NCBI GenBank assembly: GCA_001414485.1
Contig: LLEY01000013.1
Span: 248,001-312,000, forward strand
Source: Calycina herbarum
Lineage: Eukaryota > Ascomycota > Leotiomycetes > Helotiales > Pezizellaceae
DNA: 64,000 nt
Reading direction: 5' to 3'
Shown in pieces: positions 42,718 through 55,671 of this stretch (position 1 is its first letter; each line of letters opens with the position of its first letter). A model generated the notes under the pieces. The model was given only the letters and a program-made list of their open reading frames with translations. It made no database searches and had not been told where the DNA came from. A program made the position numbers and the translations under genes.

Positions 42718-45161
42718 TTAAAGTCTAGCATACCCGGTACCAGTAGGTCTAGTGTAGTTTCCGGATGAGGCATATCCCATAGCTTTGAGGGTACCGGTGG
42801 CATTGGCTGCCATTGTGTATACCATACCGTCCATGGTGATCTTAGCTCCAGCCTTGAATGCAAGACCCTCGACAGGGATGGAACCGGCTGAGGTGATTTC
42901 TGGTGCGCAAGGGCAGACACTTCCACTGCTTCCACCGAGAGTTGGGGTAGCGACTTGGGTTGCTGGTGCGGTTTGAGTGAATGGGATGGTAGTTGTAATG
43001 GTAATTGGGGTACCAGTTCGGGTGAGAATTGTGGTTGCAGTTGTTGGGACTCCGTTTGGACCAGTGAGGACGGTTTGAATGGTTTGGACCGATGCAGATG
43101 GAGTGATGACGGAAGTCACGGTCTGAACGTTGGTGTTGGTTGCTGTTCGGATGGAAGTGATTGTTGTTGGAGATCCGCCAGCTGGTGTGATGACCGTGAC
43201 AAAAGTTTCTTGAGGAGAAGAACCTCCTGCTACGGGGGTGGAAACGACACCGCTATTCTCAGAGACTGATGTTCCGGAAGGAGCGGGGATCGTTGTATAC
43301 CGAGTGAGAGTTACAGGTTGTCCTCCTGAAGCTGGAGTAGATACGGAAATAATTGTAGATACAACACCAACTTGTCCACTTGGGAGTCCGTATCCTGGAA
43401 GACCGGCTGTTCCTGTTGGAGCCGGAAGAGTAAGAACGGATGTAATCGTCGTTGCTGGGCCGCCTGCTACTGGTGTAGATACGAAAATCGAGGTGGAAAC
43501 AACACCAATTTGGCCATTTGGAAGAGTTGAAACAACGCCGCTGTTCTCGGAGACGGATGTGCTAGATGGCAATGGAGCAGTAATATAAGATGTAATGGTC
43601 ACTGGTGAGCCTCCGTTTGCAGGAGTGCTGACACTAACACTTGTTGAAACAATGCTTGGGGTGGGTTGGACATCAGAAACAGGGCATACGGTTGTATACA
43701 AAGCCTGGAAGAAATTAGTATATCTTTCGTAAGAGGGTGTTTGTTTCGGTAAACATTGTAAAAATGGTCTAGGATAATTAAAAGTATTGTTCGAAAAGGT
43801 TTAGAAGAATGAGAAACTCGAATTCTTCATTGTTCTAAACCTTTTCGATTAATAGCTCTGATTGTCTGAGAACATCTCGCACAATAAGATAAAGGGTGCT
43901 CAAGAGCAATGACTATATTTGAAGGAAGGGAAAAAAGGGCTAGGTTGCTTACAATTGTTTCAGTAGTCACGGCGCCAACAGGGCAGTTAGTTATAGTAGC
44001 TGCGCAACTAGTAATTGTGTGGACCTGGGTCGCGTAGACGGTTGATGTGGTCAAAGGAGTTCCTTCAGTGATAGTTGTTGGTCTGGTGCTGTTGGAGTAT
44101 GGTCCAGCAGGGAGCGAAGTAAATGGAGGGGAGATTCCGGATCCAGATGGAACGAAAACTGGTAGAGAAGTGGTGGGCTTGGAGCTGACGAGAGGTGTGC
44201 CAACCAAGGTGGTGTTTGGGAATGGACCAGGAACCGAAGAAGTGACTGGCTTTTGTCCTCCTGATGGAACCAAGATACCAGATGGGATCAAGCTTGGATT
44301 GCTTGTGGCGGTGACGCCAGAGTTCTCGGAAACGGATGTAGATGAAGCAGGTTTGGTGGTGTTGCTGAAGATCCCAGATGAAGTGGCATTCAAGGGTGTG
44401 GATACATATCCAGTTGGGATCAAGCTTGGCTTGCTAGTGGCAGAAATTGAGCTAGAAGAGCTCACTAATGTGGCATTCAGAAGACCAGCGGATCCAGAGG
44501 GGATCAAGCTCGAGCTGGAGCCAGTGACCCCCGAGTTCTGAGAAACACTGGTAGATGATGCGCCGACGGTTGTGCTGTTAAGTGGTGTTCCGGTGGAAGC
44601 TGGGATAGGCTGCGAAGTATATTAGCTATTTTGTTTCGTTTTGAAAATCAAGATTATCAACTTACAACGACGGTCTGGGTGCTTGTAGCCCAAACTGTGC
44701 TGTCTCCAGTCTGCGTAACAGGGCATGTCGTCGTAAATATGGTAGTTTTTGTAACTATTTGCCCGTTTGTGCAGCTTGGGTTGTCTTTACAAGACGTAAC
44801 GGTTTCGGTATAGAGAGACGTAACTTGAGAAGTCGTCATAGGAATTGAGGTTGTCAAAGTTCCGACAGCAGAGCTAGAGCTCTTTGTAGACGTCGAGGCC
44901 TCGGTTGTACCAGCGTTAGAAACGATAGCTACAAAATTAGTATTTTATATTGGCCTTTTGAAGTTTTGTTGACTTACTTGCTGTTGCTGAACCTTGCTCG
45001 TTGGTCAATGTGATATATTTTGGGATTGTGCGTGTAACGAGCAATGCCGATGTCAAGACCTCATATTCATAAGATGTCATGACAGACGCCGAGGCTTCGA
45101 CCTCTCCCTGTACAGTGCCAGCCGCCGCCAAAGCTAACGACCAAAGATAGGCTCCCTTCAT
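42718..45161 (-). CDS. Secreted Ser/Thr-rich, probably cell-wall protein with internal repeats (696 aa)
   Basis: Four exons (45161-44978, 44928-44666, 44609-43953, 43704-42718) join in frame for 696 residues. The N terminus is a signal peptide (MKGAYLWSLALAAAGTVQGE). The mature protein is dominated by Thr, Ser, Val, Pro and Gly and should be heavily O-mannosylated. Cys pairs sit in short modules such as SCKDNPSCTNGQIVTKTTI, FTTTCPVTQTG, SCAATITNCPVGAVTTET and YTTVCPVSD. The motif TSVS(E/Q)NSGV occurs four times, and VSTPxxGGxPxTxTS-like repeats fill exon 4. There is no hydrophobic C-terminal GPI tail; the end is KAMGYASSGNYTRPTGTGYA then RL. Intron 3 (43705-43952, 248 nt) is about five times longer than the other two and contains a hairpin element. 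Likely wall or extracellular matrix; function unknown. Confidence 0.82.
43766..43876. mobile_element. Hairpin (MITE-like) element inside an intron
   Basis: The core at 43792-43847 is an inverted repeat: cgaaaaggtttagaagaatg pairs with its near-complement cattgttctaaaccttttcg around a short loop. Flanking arms extend it to about 110 bp (tctaggataatt on the left). A related hairpin with the same arm sequence lies at 55262-55367. It accounts for the unusual length of the intron it lies in. Confidence 0.55.
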
Positions 45162-48091
45162 TTTGAAAGAGTGTGAGTGTTGTTCTGTTGTTTTTGAAGT
45201 AAAAGTTTCCAAAGGACACGATCAACGAGTGAGTGGATGAAGGAAAGTCGACCTGGCGAAGCTTTCTGATAAAGACAGTGAAAAAAGGAGTGTAAAGGAT
45301 CGGAAAACTGGAAAGACAGTAAGAGACAGTGAAATGCACAATGAGGATGGAGAAAATAAACTGTTGGTTCCCTCGCGTAGTCTTATAACGAACTGGAATG
45401 AACTCGGCTTAGAATAACTGGTATAGGAGCCAGAGGAAGCGGGGCATGGATCCGGAGAACGAGTGGTTATTTTGAAACCATCAACGTAAAGATCAGATGA
45501 AAGAGATCCCAAGCCCACCACTAGACACCCTGCAGCGGATCATGGTCCCAGCACCAGAAATGAGTAAGGATTTTAGGTTTGGCTGCATCGCGAGGCCTTC
45601 CTGTCTTCCAAGCTGCCGTTGACGAGGAGGTTCCCTTGTTGGCATGGTTGGGGTAAGGGTTTGGATCCTCAACCGAGTGTCCAATGGTGAGAGTTGTTTC
45701 GAAGAGAGGACTCGCAACGAGCCAATCCTTTCAAGGCACGGCGGAAAACAATCTCCCTCAGGATGATTGAGTTGACGATAAATGGGGGAATTATGGGACG
45801 GATGCGTATTCTTTAGCGAACGACTTATGAAGTGTGCGGACGGTGAAGGGCAAGAGGCGAAAGCATGATGGACAGGGCAAACTTTGTGCACACGAGCCTG
45901 GTCCGTAGTGGGGAAAGCTATGGAGGGGATGAAACTTTCTACCCCTCGCGGCCTCTTCCTGATTGGTGTGATGAGAGATGTAGAAGAAACATAAAAGAAG
46001 AACCTCCACATAAGCTTTAATTAATCTTTGGAAAATTATGCAAACACCAACGAACCGCAAAAAGAAGAGAGGAGAGAAGCAAGAAACAGAAAGCAAAAGA
46101 ATTGTTCATGCTTACGCGGGAAGATTAGAGGTGTTTCGGGATTGCGGCGTCGGGCTGGACCACCACTCGAGATGCCGAGGACGATGAGGCTCATCCGTAG
46201 GCTTGTACGTACGTAGCTATTTGTACATCGCAAATTGCGTCCAATGCGCTTTCGACTTGAGGGCATTCGTAGGATGACAAAGGCTCGCTTCAAGGGCTGT
46301 GGCAACGTGGTGGATTGTACGAAAGTACATCGTATTGGCATGCTGGGGTACTTCGGTCTTTGACTCTTTGGAGGATCGAGAGCATCCCAATCAATTCCCC
46401 ATCTTCCCTCGAGCGAGCGAGAGGCTCAGAGAGCAGGATGAAGATATGGGTCTAGATGTGGCTATGTTGAGCGAGATTTAGAGCTCCATCACTCTATCCT
46501 TCCCTTTCCCAACCTTCGACGACGAACCCGAGCAAGACGAGCGAAAAAGAGATGAGCAGGAGGTGATTGTGTGGATAAAGACGTTGCTACCAAGTACAAA
46601 GCTTGGCCAGTCTGGTAATTCAAGAATTTGTTTATGGTTTGGGTGATGGTTCAGGGGCCGGCCGGGTGGTTCGTTTCATGCCTCAGCCCTTTGGGTGCTT
46701 TTTCGTCTGATGTTGACGGGCATTCGGAGAACAAGTCTCCGGTTCAACGTCTCGTTGGCTCCTCGGATTGTTTTTGCGTTTCGTTTATCAAAGCCGGTGG
46801 CGATGACGACGAAGAGTCCTTCGGCATCTGTCTTTTGGTGGGGTGATAAGGGGGAAACGCATCGAGGATGACCCTTAAAGAATCAGCCCTGCAATTTAGA
46901 GAGATTGACAGCGGGGAGGGCGGGGACTCTGGACGAAACTCTGTCCAAGCTGGGAAGAGTCGGAAACAAATCGAGGGTTCTTTTGTGGTGTTGAAAAGAG
47001 CAGTCCACCCCCGATCCACCCCCCCCCCCCATAAAGATGATGCTAACTTCGGAAATGAGTGCTGGGCTGCAGCAGATCCCATCAGGGAGTTTTGCGCGAC
47101 TGGTGGACTGTCTCGGGAGATCTTCTCTGCCAAGTCGGGATGGCACACCGCGTTTGTGAATAACCTCACTCGAAAGTTTCAAACCAACGTCACCTCTTGC
47201 TTTTTCATCTCCTTTTCCAATGCACTGCTTCTTTCTTGTTTTCCTCGGGCTTCTCAAACCGCGAATACAACCATCACATAAGATATTACACAAAGTCCCT
47301 TTGCTGGCATCTCAATTAATGACATGGGAGAGTTGCTGTGGACTTCTAGTTATATTCTGCGTAACTGTTCCTTGATTTTAAGATGATTACTCAGATTTTA
47401 CTAGGAACCCCGGAGTAAGAGGAGCTTTAGTTCTACTTTTGTTGCATGTCGCAGGTTCGGTTTTCATCATACGATATCGTGACTTTCGGGTGGGATTTTT
47501 CAGGGGCGTCTTTTCCCACATCTCTACGAAATTTTGTGCGAACAGGTCTTGCTTGCTTGAATTGTATAGTGCAATCTAGGTCAGCATGGCCAAGTTTTGC
47601 AAGTACAAGTTTTTCTGTCCCTTTACTGCTTCTTGGTCGATCAAGCTAATTCCCTTATCACAATACCGATGTACGAGAGTACTGCTTGCGCCATCAGCCG
47701 CACTAAAAGAGACGCTTACACGAATCGTTTGTACAACGAAAAATCAAGTACAGAAAAGTATTTCATAGTTTTCACATGAGTTTTTCCTGCTCAATTCAAT
47801 TGTCAAATTTAATATGTCATTTTGTTCCTCTACTCCAGCTATTATCGATTTTCGAATCCCCTTAATTGTTCTCTTGCCAATTTGCTAGCAAAACCCGAGT
47901 TGAGATGGCTTATCTAGAAGTAGTACCTAGTGCCACTAAAACGTTGCGCCAACTGCTCAGGTGCAAGTCCACCGCAGTCCATCATTCCCTAGTATGAACT
48001 CGTCATTTTTATTTCCTCATATCCAAACCAAAATGTTTGCTCCTCTCTCCATTAAATTCCAAAACTCCGAAGTGAGTGAACTGCCACAAAA
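45162..48091. other. Intergenic region, 2.9 kb
   Basis: Promoter of the secreted-protein gene on the left and of the permease on the right. Overlapping open frames on both strands (45493-46341, 46744-47293) lack family text and look incidental. The 19-mer acttttgttgcatgtcgca at 47435-47453 is repeated at 58190-58208. Confidence 0.4.
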
Positions 48092-50053
48092 ATGGCACTC
48101 ACACATCGAATTAGATCGCTCCTTGAGCGAGATGAATCTCAACCTCAAACATCTCGACAAACACCAAACTCCGACTTACCAAGTCCCGAAACCGAGCCAA
48201 AGAATCTGGCTTCCACAAACAATGCGGTGCAAGAAAATGGAGGGATTGACGTGGAGCAAGCTCCAGTGGGAGAATTGACATTCGAGGAAGATACCCAGGG
48301 AGGAATGGGCAGGCATCTTGGATTATGGAGTACCACGTCTTTAATGTACATCACCTCCCTCCAAATCCCAGTCACAGTTTCAACCCCCAATTCTCTCTTC
48401 CCAAATCCAAACTAGATGAAATCCTAACATCCCAAAAGAATAGGTCGTATAATCGGAACCGGAATTTTCTCCACACCCTCTTCAATAACCTCTTCCGTCG
48501 GCTCAGTAGGAGCTGCTCTCATGCTCTGGGGCCTCGGCGCCATAGTCGCCTTCTGCGGCCTCTTCGTCTGGCTCGAATTCGGCTGCATGTTCCCTCGTTC
48601 GGGAGGCGAAAAAGTCTACCTCGAAGCCGTATACAAGAAACCGAAACTCCTTATCACCATCATTTTCTCTACCCAAGCCGTCGTTCTGGGTTTCACAGCC
48701 GCGGGATGTATAATTTTTGCCTCCAATATACTTGTCGCAGCCGGAGTTACAGTATCAGAATGGAAGGAAAGAGGAATTGCTATTGGAGTTATTACTTTTG
48801 TTACTTTTCTGCATACGTTTCTTCCCAAAGTAGGGGTGGCGATCCAAGATGCTTTGAGTACTGGCAAGATTATGATTTTGTGTTTTATTGTTGTTAGTGG
48901 GTTTGTGGTTTTGGGGGGTGGGGTTAAGAGCATTCCTGATCCAGGTGCAAGTTTTAGGGATTCTTTCAAGGGGAGTGTGCATAACAGTGGTGTTTATGCT
49001 ACTGCGCTTTTCAAGGTCTTGAATTCTTATTCGGGCTGGAATAATGCCGCGTATGTTTTGAATGAGGTTAAGAGACCGGTTCGGACTCTGAAGATTGCTG
49101 GTCCGCTGGGGTTGGGGATTTGTGCTGTATTGTATTTGCTTGCTAATGTTGCTGTAAATTCTCCCTAACGTTCTCAAAATCACTAAACGAAGCTCGTCCT
49201 TCCCTCGCACTCTTTCCAGTTTCGAAAGCTGTAAATTCTTTCACTAACCAAAACCCAGTACTTCGCAGCAGCGACCCCCGCCGAAATTTCGAAATCCGGC
49301 ACCACAGTAGCAGCCTACTTCTTCGGAAAAGTCTTCGGCCCCATCGCGAAACGAATATTATCCGTCTTCGTCGCCCTCTCAGCATTTGGAAACGTTCTCT
49401 CAGTAACCTTTGCTCAATCACGAGTAAACCAAGAATTGGCAAAGGAGGGTGTACTCCCCTGGGGAAAATTCTGGGCAAGCAGTTGGCCGAGTGGTGCTCC
49501 GAGTGCGGGATTATTGTTACATTTCATCCCAAGTTTTATTGTGATTGTTGCGGTACCGAGGGGTGATGCTTATGTGAGTATTTTTACCTTTCTCCGAATT
49601 CTTTCCCCCCAAAAAGCCCTCAAGGGAAACAAAACAACACAACTAACACACCCACAGTCCTTCATCCTAGACGTAGAAGGTTACCCAACCTCAATCCTCA
49701 ATACACTCGTCGTAATCGGTCTCCTCTTATACCGCTACCTCCCAGCCTACAAACTCGGTTCTCCCGCTCGACCTTTCAAATGTCCTCTACCTGTCGCACT
49801 CTTCTTCCTAATATCGCAGGTTTTCTTACTGGTTGATCCCTTCATTCGACCACCGAACGGGAAAGGAGATACCAGTTTACCATATTGGCTTTATCCGGTC
49901 GTGGGGATTGCGGTGTTGCTGGGGGGTGTGGGGTATTGGTTCGTATGGAGGGATGTTAGACCTTGGTTGGGTGGTTTCAAGTGGGTTGAGGAAAGGGAGG
50001 TTTTGAAGGATGGAACTGTGGTTAGGCGGTGGGGGAAGGAGAGGGTTGAGTAG
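48092..50053 (+). CDS. Amino-acid permease, MUP1-type (high-affinity methionine permease family), 559 aa
   Basis: APC-superfamily plasma-membrane transporter. Four exons (48092-48345, 48439-49153, 49259-49573, 49658-50053) keep phase for 559 residues; introns are 93, 105 and 84 nt. A hydrophilic N-terminal tail of about 75 residues (Glu/Asn/Pro-rich) precedes the membrane domain, as in yeast Mup1. Family text: LIIGRIIGTGIFSTPSSI (TM1 unwound helix with GTGIFS), ALMLWGLGAIVAFCGLFVWL, GCMFPRSGGEKVYLE, LNSYSGWNNAAYVLNEVKRP, and ALSAFGNVLSVTFAQSRVNQ followed by ELAKEGVLPW. About 12 hydrophobic segments are visible. The C-terminal tail is short and charged. Methionine is the likely substrate by family; cysteine or broader specificity is possible. 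Confidence 0.88.
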
Positions 50054-53000
50054 ATTGTTGCGATTCGATAGTTTATTTGTCAAAGCTTTTATAATGTGTA
50101 ATGTCATCTTAATTACAAAATCAAAACAAATTCATGTTCCAGAACTCAAAATCTGTACTCTTAGGGAAAAATTATCCTGTGGATAATGCTGACGTTCAAA
50201 TGGTGACCCCCAAAAGAAACATGAACCTCGTAATATACTCCTTCAATCCCAAACTTCTGTTATTCCATTTTTCACTTAATGTAGGGGAATTTGCAGTGAG
50301 CTAGCATCCTGCTTATCTGAGCGTATTCATAGCTGAACTACGCTGCTTAACGAATTGACACTCAGTTTAAAAAATAATGACAAGAAAAATTCCCCGGGGA
50401 ACTTGGAACGTCAGTCATTCAAAGAAACAATTCAGAAAGCAAAATTTCGCAACATCACAAAGACTTTCTCAGGGTTCTGGTGGTTCGAAAGTTCAAGCTT
50501 TTGTAGGACACTCTCTCCTCGCACAACTCGCTCGGAAAATGCTTCGGCTTTCTCGTGACTCCTCTTAGGCCCCCAAATCCTTTGACAGCTTACTCCTTTT
50601 TTAACACAGCTTATTCGATATTTGTTGGCTTACCCGTCACACTTTTGGCCCCCAAATCACATCTTGGGTTGCTATTTGATAGCTTACGCGTCATTCTGGT
50701 TGCTTACTCAACATGAAGTTTAGAGGCCAAATCATCAAAGATCAAGTCAATCACCCCCCTTCCATCCCCCAGTTGTGTATCTCGTCAATCCCGACTATTT
50801 CCCTAATTTTAAAGTGGTTTTTACACCTAAAGAACACCCTAATAAATATTAAATGTGTTCCGTACATAGGCGGCTAGCTTACATTCTCTTACGATCGGCT
50901 TAGCTTTTCTATCTATCAGACAAGTTAGGAGAAGAGCTCCTTCCTTTTCATTGAAAATACTCCTTCTCTACTCTGTCTCGCGATGGAGATTAAAATTGGC
51001 AGTAAATGTACCTGCCTACCAAGCCCTCCTTGTTCCAACTTTCTTGGGAAACTCAGAAAAATTGTCCCAAACGCTTCGAGTACCTTAGGAGTAGTTTTAC
51101 AGGAGCTTTGCGACATCCCAATTTCAAAATAGTTCCATGGTAACAGTTCTAACAACCCGCGGGTTATTTATTTATTGCCTCTTACCTCCAATTTCTCACC
51201 AAACTTATGTCATAGAATCTTTCTTGAACCATTCCCCATTACTCTTTCGAAAAACACTACTAACACATTACCAAAGATCTCGAAGCTCTTTTCCGAGCAA
51301 AAGAATGGAGAAAATTAGAGAAATATGTTATAATACCAAAGTACACAGAAGCCATCATTACCATCCCGCAACTCTTGACCACCTCATCTGTAGGGAACAT
51401 TACTCTAAAGACTGTGAACGAAACAGAACCATCACCCATCACCTACGACAACGACTACACTATCTTTGAGGATTTTGCTTTCCTTACCTCTTCCCTACCC
51501 GAAAGTTCCCTGGCTTTTATTTGTCGGAGAGAGGCCTGGCGGAAAAACAATATATTACCTCATCTTCCAAAGATTCTCAACTTTCAAATTCCATCAACAA
51601 CAACTCTCAAACATTCGACAAAAGAAGAGAAGCCGACAGCAAAAAAGTTCAACTCCCAAAACAGTTCCATCCCCTCCTTCAAAACCACACTATCCATATT
51701 TTTAGTCCCCACCTCAAAGCGTAACCCGTCTGGACTTGAGCTAAGGTAAACAACAGATTATTCTTATGTTCACACCCAATGGATGTTGAAAGGTTTTGTT
51801 TGAAGTTTAAGTTATTGACCAATTAGTAACTACAAGCAGCCATGTTAAACAGTACATCCAAGGAAGAAAACTTTTCAAGAGGGAATAGTTATCATTCCTT
51901 CGTTCGAATCAAAAAAGGACAAAAAGTCCCTACATATGAAATAGTATGCTAGTGAACTAGTCTCAAACTCATCCTCCCAAACCCAACTCCCATTTCCCCC
52001 TCACTCAAACGCACAGCATATAACCCCTTCATTCCCAAATCTTCTCCAACATCATTACGAGGAAGCCATTGGGGTATCTTAGAAATGCAGCAGTCAGATA
52101 CCTCCAAGGCTTGTCCGAGGAAATACAAAATATAAATGATACGGGTTGCAAGACTGCAGTAAATTTTATTGGGCACAAAATAGTAAAAACTCAGATCAGA
52201 CACGTGGAAGTAGAGGAGAAACGACTGCATCTTCCTGAATCTGACAAAGTCAAAAGGAGACGAGTAGTTTAAGTGAAGAGTGGAAATGCTGAAAGAATTT
52301 ACAATTCAAATTCCCAGAAAGAAAAGTTCCAGAAAAAGCCTTTTAAGAAAAAACTTAAAAAAATTAGTTAGCTTTAGTTTGTAAGGCTATGTTTTATGAC
52401 TTATTCAAGTTTAATATAATGAAAGTTTCGACAGCGAATGCAAAGTATTTCCGATACCTTAACAGGTACCTACCTATCCTTGCAAATCAAGGAACGACTT
52501 GTCCTCACGTTAAACCTTACCTCAAGCGTCCAAAAAAAAACAACAACCATCAAGTAGTCTCTCCTAGTCCATCCACTTCCAAAACCGCATGCTTGTCTAG
52601 TCGTCGCAACAACATTTGGCAACCAGTGACCACAGTTAGCCTCTTAAATAGCAGAATATCTATAACTTTATGTTACATTTTCCCATCTCTCAAGTGAACC
52701 CAATAGGCAGGAATAAAAACGAGCTCCCCTGCTTTAAATGAAAAAGATCTTATTTTTGTCAGTCAGCACACGAAAAGCCAAAACGCCCTCCCCCAAGATT
52801 ACTATAAATCCTTAAAAGAGACAGAACCACCAGGGAATTCGTGACTAGCTACGAGTAAAGTGTATACTATTTTACCCTCTACTTGTTCAAGCACTACCCA
52901 GAAAGATTATCCAATTTCTCTAAACGGCTAGGATAATTGGAATCATATTAAGTTTATTTTCCCAAGGGCGTTGGGACAAATATAAGAGGGAAAGTGCCAC

Positions 53001-55261
53001 AAGATTACTGTCACGAATTTCTACAGTCCCTAGTAGAACTAATCCTCATCCCCCCCCCTACTAACCCAACCACCCCCGATACCTCACACAACAACCCCTA
53101 CCACCACTTCAAGAATCTTCGCCTTAAATCTCTAACTCTCAACAAAACTTGAAACCCATAACACAATACACAGATTATCTCAGTCTTCTGCTGCTCTGGT
53201 TCAAAACCGAGCCATCACTCGTCTCAATCAAATCCAACAACGAACGGTATACCTTCTATAGAAACTTGGAGATTTACCTATTCCCTTGTATCCCTGCAAG
53301 CGTGAGTTCAAAAACCTTCGACAGCATCCCCAAAACCGACAGCAAAACTCCCCAAAATTGAGCTAAATCCAATGCGGTCCCTCGCGTCAAAACTCATCTT
53401 AAGCACCCTGGAAATTAAACAAAGACGTCTAAGCGCGCGGAGCTCTAATCCCATCCTCTTCCACCCAATAGTTCCTCGGTTTTGGAACGTTGACCAGTGA
53501 GTAACCACAAAATACCCGTTTAAATAGTAAATTCTCAAGGAAAGAGATAGAACCCAACAAAGACTCTTACAACTGAACAAAAAATGGCAGGGAATATTTG
53601 AAAACACTCATTACACAAAAATAGAAACCGGACCATCTGTAAGAATTCGTAACTATATTCTCAAAGCACTTGCACTGTTACAGCTCTTCGAACTCCGCTA
53701 GAACAATGAAGAACATATAAGCTTGATGATCCAGGCCTGTTGGGATAATGGAACTGGTTTATCGAGTCTCACGCAAACAATAGAAGAAGGAGGAGAGGAG
53801 AAGTTTTCTACTACTGACCAATCACTAATTCCTGCAACCCCCTCCTGGCACCTCAACAAATCCACTTTCCCTACCACTTAATCAAATCCATCAACATCCC
53901 CACTGACTCACCCTAGTTTCACTCAAAGCAAAATATGTAAACTCCCCTTCTCTCCAGCAGCTCCTCCAGCAGCATAACGAATTGCGACGCGACTCATCTC
54001 TCATGTGGAGTCTCTTCCAAATACCCCTCTCTTGATTTCGAATGTCTTCAAAGCGTATACGTCCGCTTCACACATCTCCTTCCATTCCCCTCCATCTCAT
54101 GCCAACACATCTCATTCCCAAATCCGCTATCCAAAATCAAACATAGAAAGCGATGACAAAATTCACATCGACAGCAGAAACCTCGCACCCCAACCCCCAT
54201 CAACAATCCCCCTCATCACATATTCGATAACTAGTCAAGAAATCCTCATTCGTAGCATTCATACCACGGGCCCCCGATTTCTCATGAATACACTCATAGT
54301 ATCTCCCCAACCACATGACTTTACTTCAATGCTTAGGATAGAAACCCGTATGAGCTTTCCCCGGCTCTCCTGTACCTGCTTTTTAGAGACACATCTGTAT
54401 CCTTCCTTCTCCTTCAACCCTTTAGTTCGGGACTATAAGCCTTTAATATCCTAGAACTAAGAACCTTCTCGAGCAATTCCTCTCATACCAGAATATCTCA
54501 AACGAAAAGATAAAAGAATACCAAAAAAGCAAATAACTACTCCTCCCACCCACCCCCCATTCCCCCCCTCATCTCCGACTTACGCCTCCAAAAACATAAA
54601 CACCTCCCAACTCCAACCTATATAAACCCCCCTCCACTGACCCAACATTCCCCAGGGAAAAGCAAGCAATGTAGCCGAGGCTAATGTGTGTGGAGAGGAA
54701 GCCAACGCTTGCTTTCCCCTCCACACCACGACCTCCACGGCACCTTCAAAAATCATCTCAAATCACATCTCAAATCTCACATCTCACATCTCCAACCCCC
54801 CCTCCCCCTCTCTCAACCAAATACAAGCAAACGAAAGTACAAAGGAAATTCGACAACAAGAAACACTCGACGTCAACTCCGTGACTAAGAAAAGAAAACC
54901 AGCCCTCTAACCTAGGCTCTACTCGTAAGCCCAAGAGCAAGGGAAGGGCTCCGTGAGTTTGAGATATTGGAAGAGGGCGTGCCCTCCGTAACTCGCGGGA
55001 GGCTCAGCCTCTTCGCCCATAGCCCTCCTAGACGTGACGTAGCAGCTAGCCAGACTTCCGCATTAGTGGCACTACAAGCACACACCATGGTCGATAAACA
55101 TTTTTACCACACAATCTCACGATATCGTATAGGGAGAGACCAGTCAAATCAATTGGCCGACACACTCCGCGTTGCACCTGCAGAAGAAGAATGAGTTTAG
55201 GGTAAGAGAGTCCTGAGTTTTACTCTGAGTCCACCCCCATCCCTCCATCCCATCGCGATTT
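50054..55261. other. Gene-free 5.2-kb region with dispersed repeat pieces
   Basis: No supported gene. 50565-50740 carries inverted copies of the gtaagc/ggcccccaaat repeat seen at 12960-13090: gcttactc/gcttaccc five times and ggcccccaaat twice. 52927-52950 (ggctaggataattggaat...) resembles an arm of the hairpin element. Much of 51150-54900 is A- and C-rich and G-poor on the plus strand, so many frames stay open by chance, for example three overlapping frames at 54684-54910. Confidence 0.4.
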
Positions 55262-55367
55262 TTGTGATAACTCGGAATATTATACGAAAACGTTTAGGAG
55301 AATAGAAAGTCAGAGTTTCTCATTCTCCTAAATGTTTTTAGACAATATAAGTAATTATCCCAGACTA
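55262..55367. mobile_element. Hairpin (MITE-like) element, second copy
   Basis: Inverted repeat with core 55285-55341: cgaaaacgtttaggagaat pairs with attctcctaaatgttttta. Outer arms (gataactcggaatatta and, from the right, tagtctgggataattac) are imperfect complements. Core and arms resemble the copy at 43766-43876. It ends about 300 bases beyond the peroxiredoxin stop codon. Confidence 0.55.
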
Positions 55368-55671
55368 GGGCGCATAATGAAAGGAAAGGAGGTGTACTCT
55401 GAGGAAGGCCCGTTGTTTCTTACATCAACCCAACAAAGTGAGTACTTCTTTTAGGAATCCAAGACACAAACGCAAGACAGAGAAAAGCATAGCGACACAT
55501 CACAAAAATCCACAAAAAAGACAAGGGGTATTTTTTCATAAAGATTTATTACATTGTAAGAGGAGAACTTCCCCATCAATTGGCAGCATCCACATCCATT
55601 CAATAAAGAACATGTCAATGAGAACCGGCATGCCGCTTATTCGCACTCCCCGAGCCACCCAAAGAACTCCC

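Noticed and set aside
46744..47293. Overlapping open frames on both strands
   Set aside because: No splice sites giving family-like protein, no recognisable domain.
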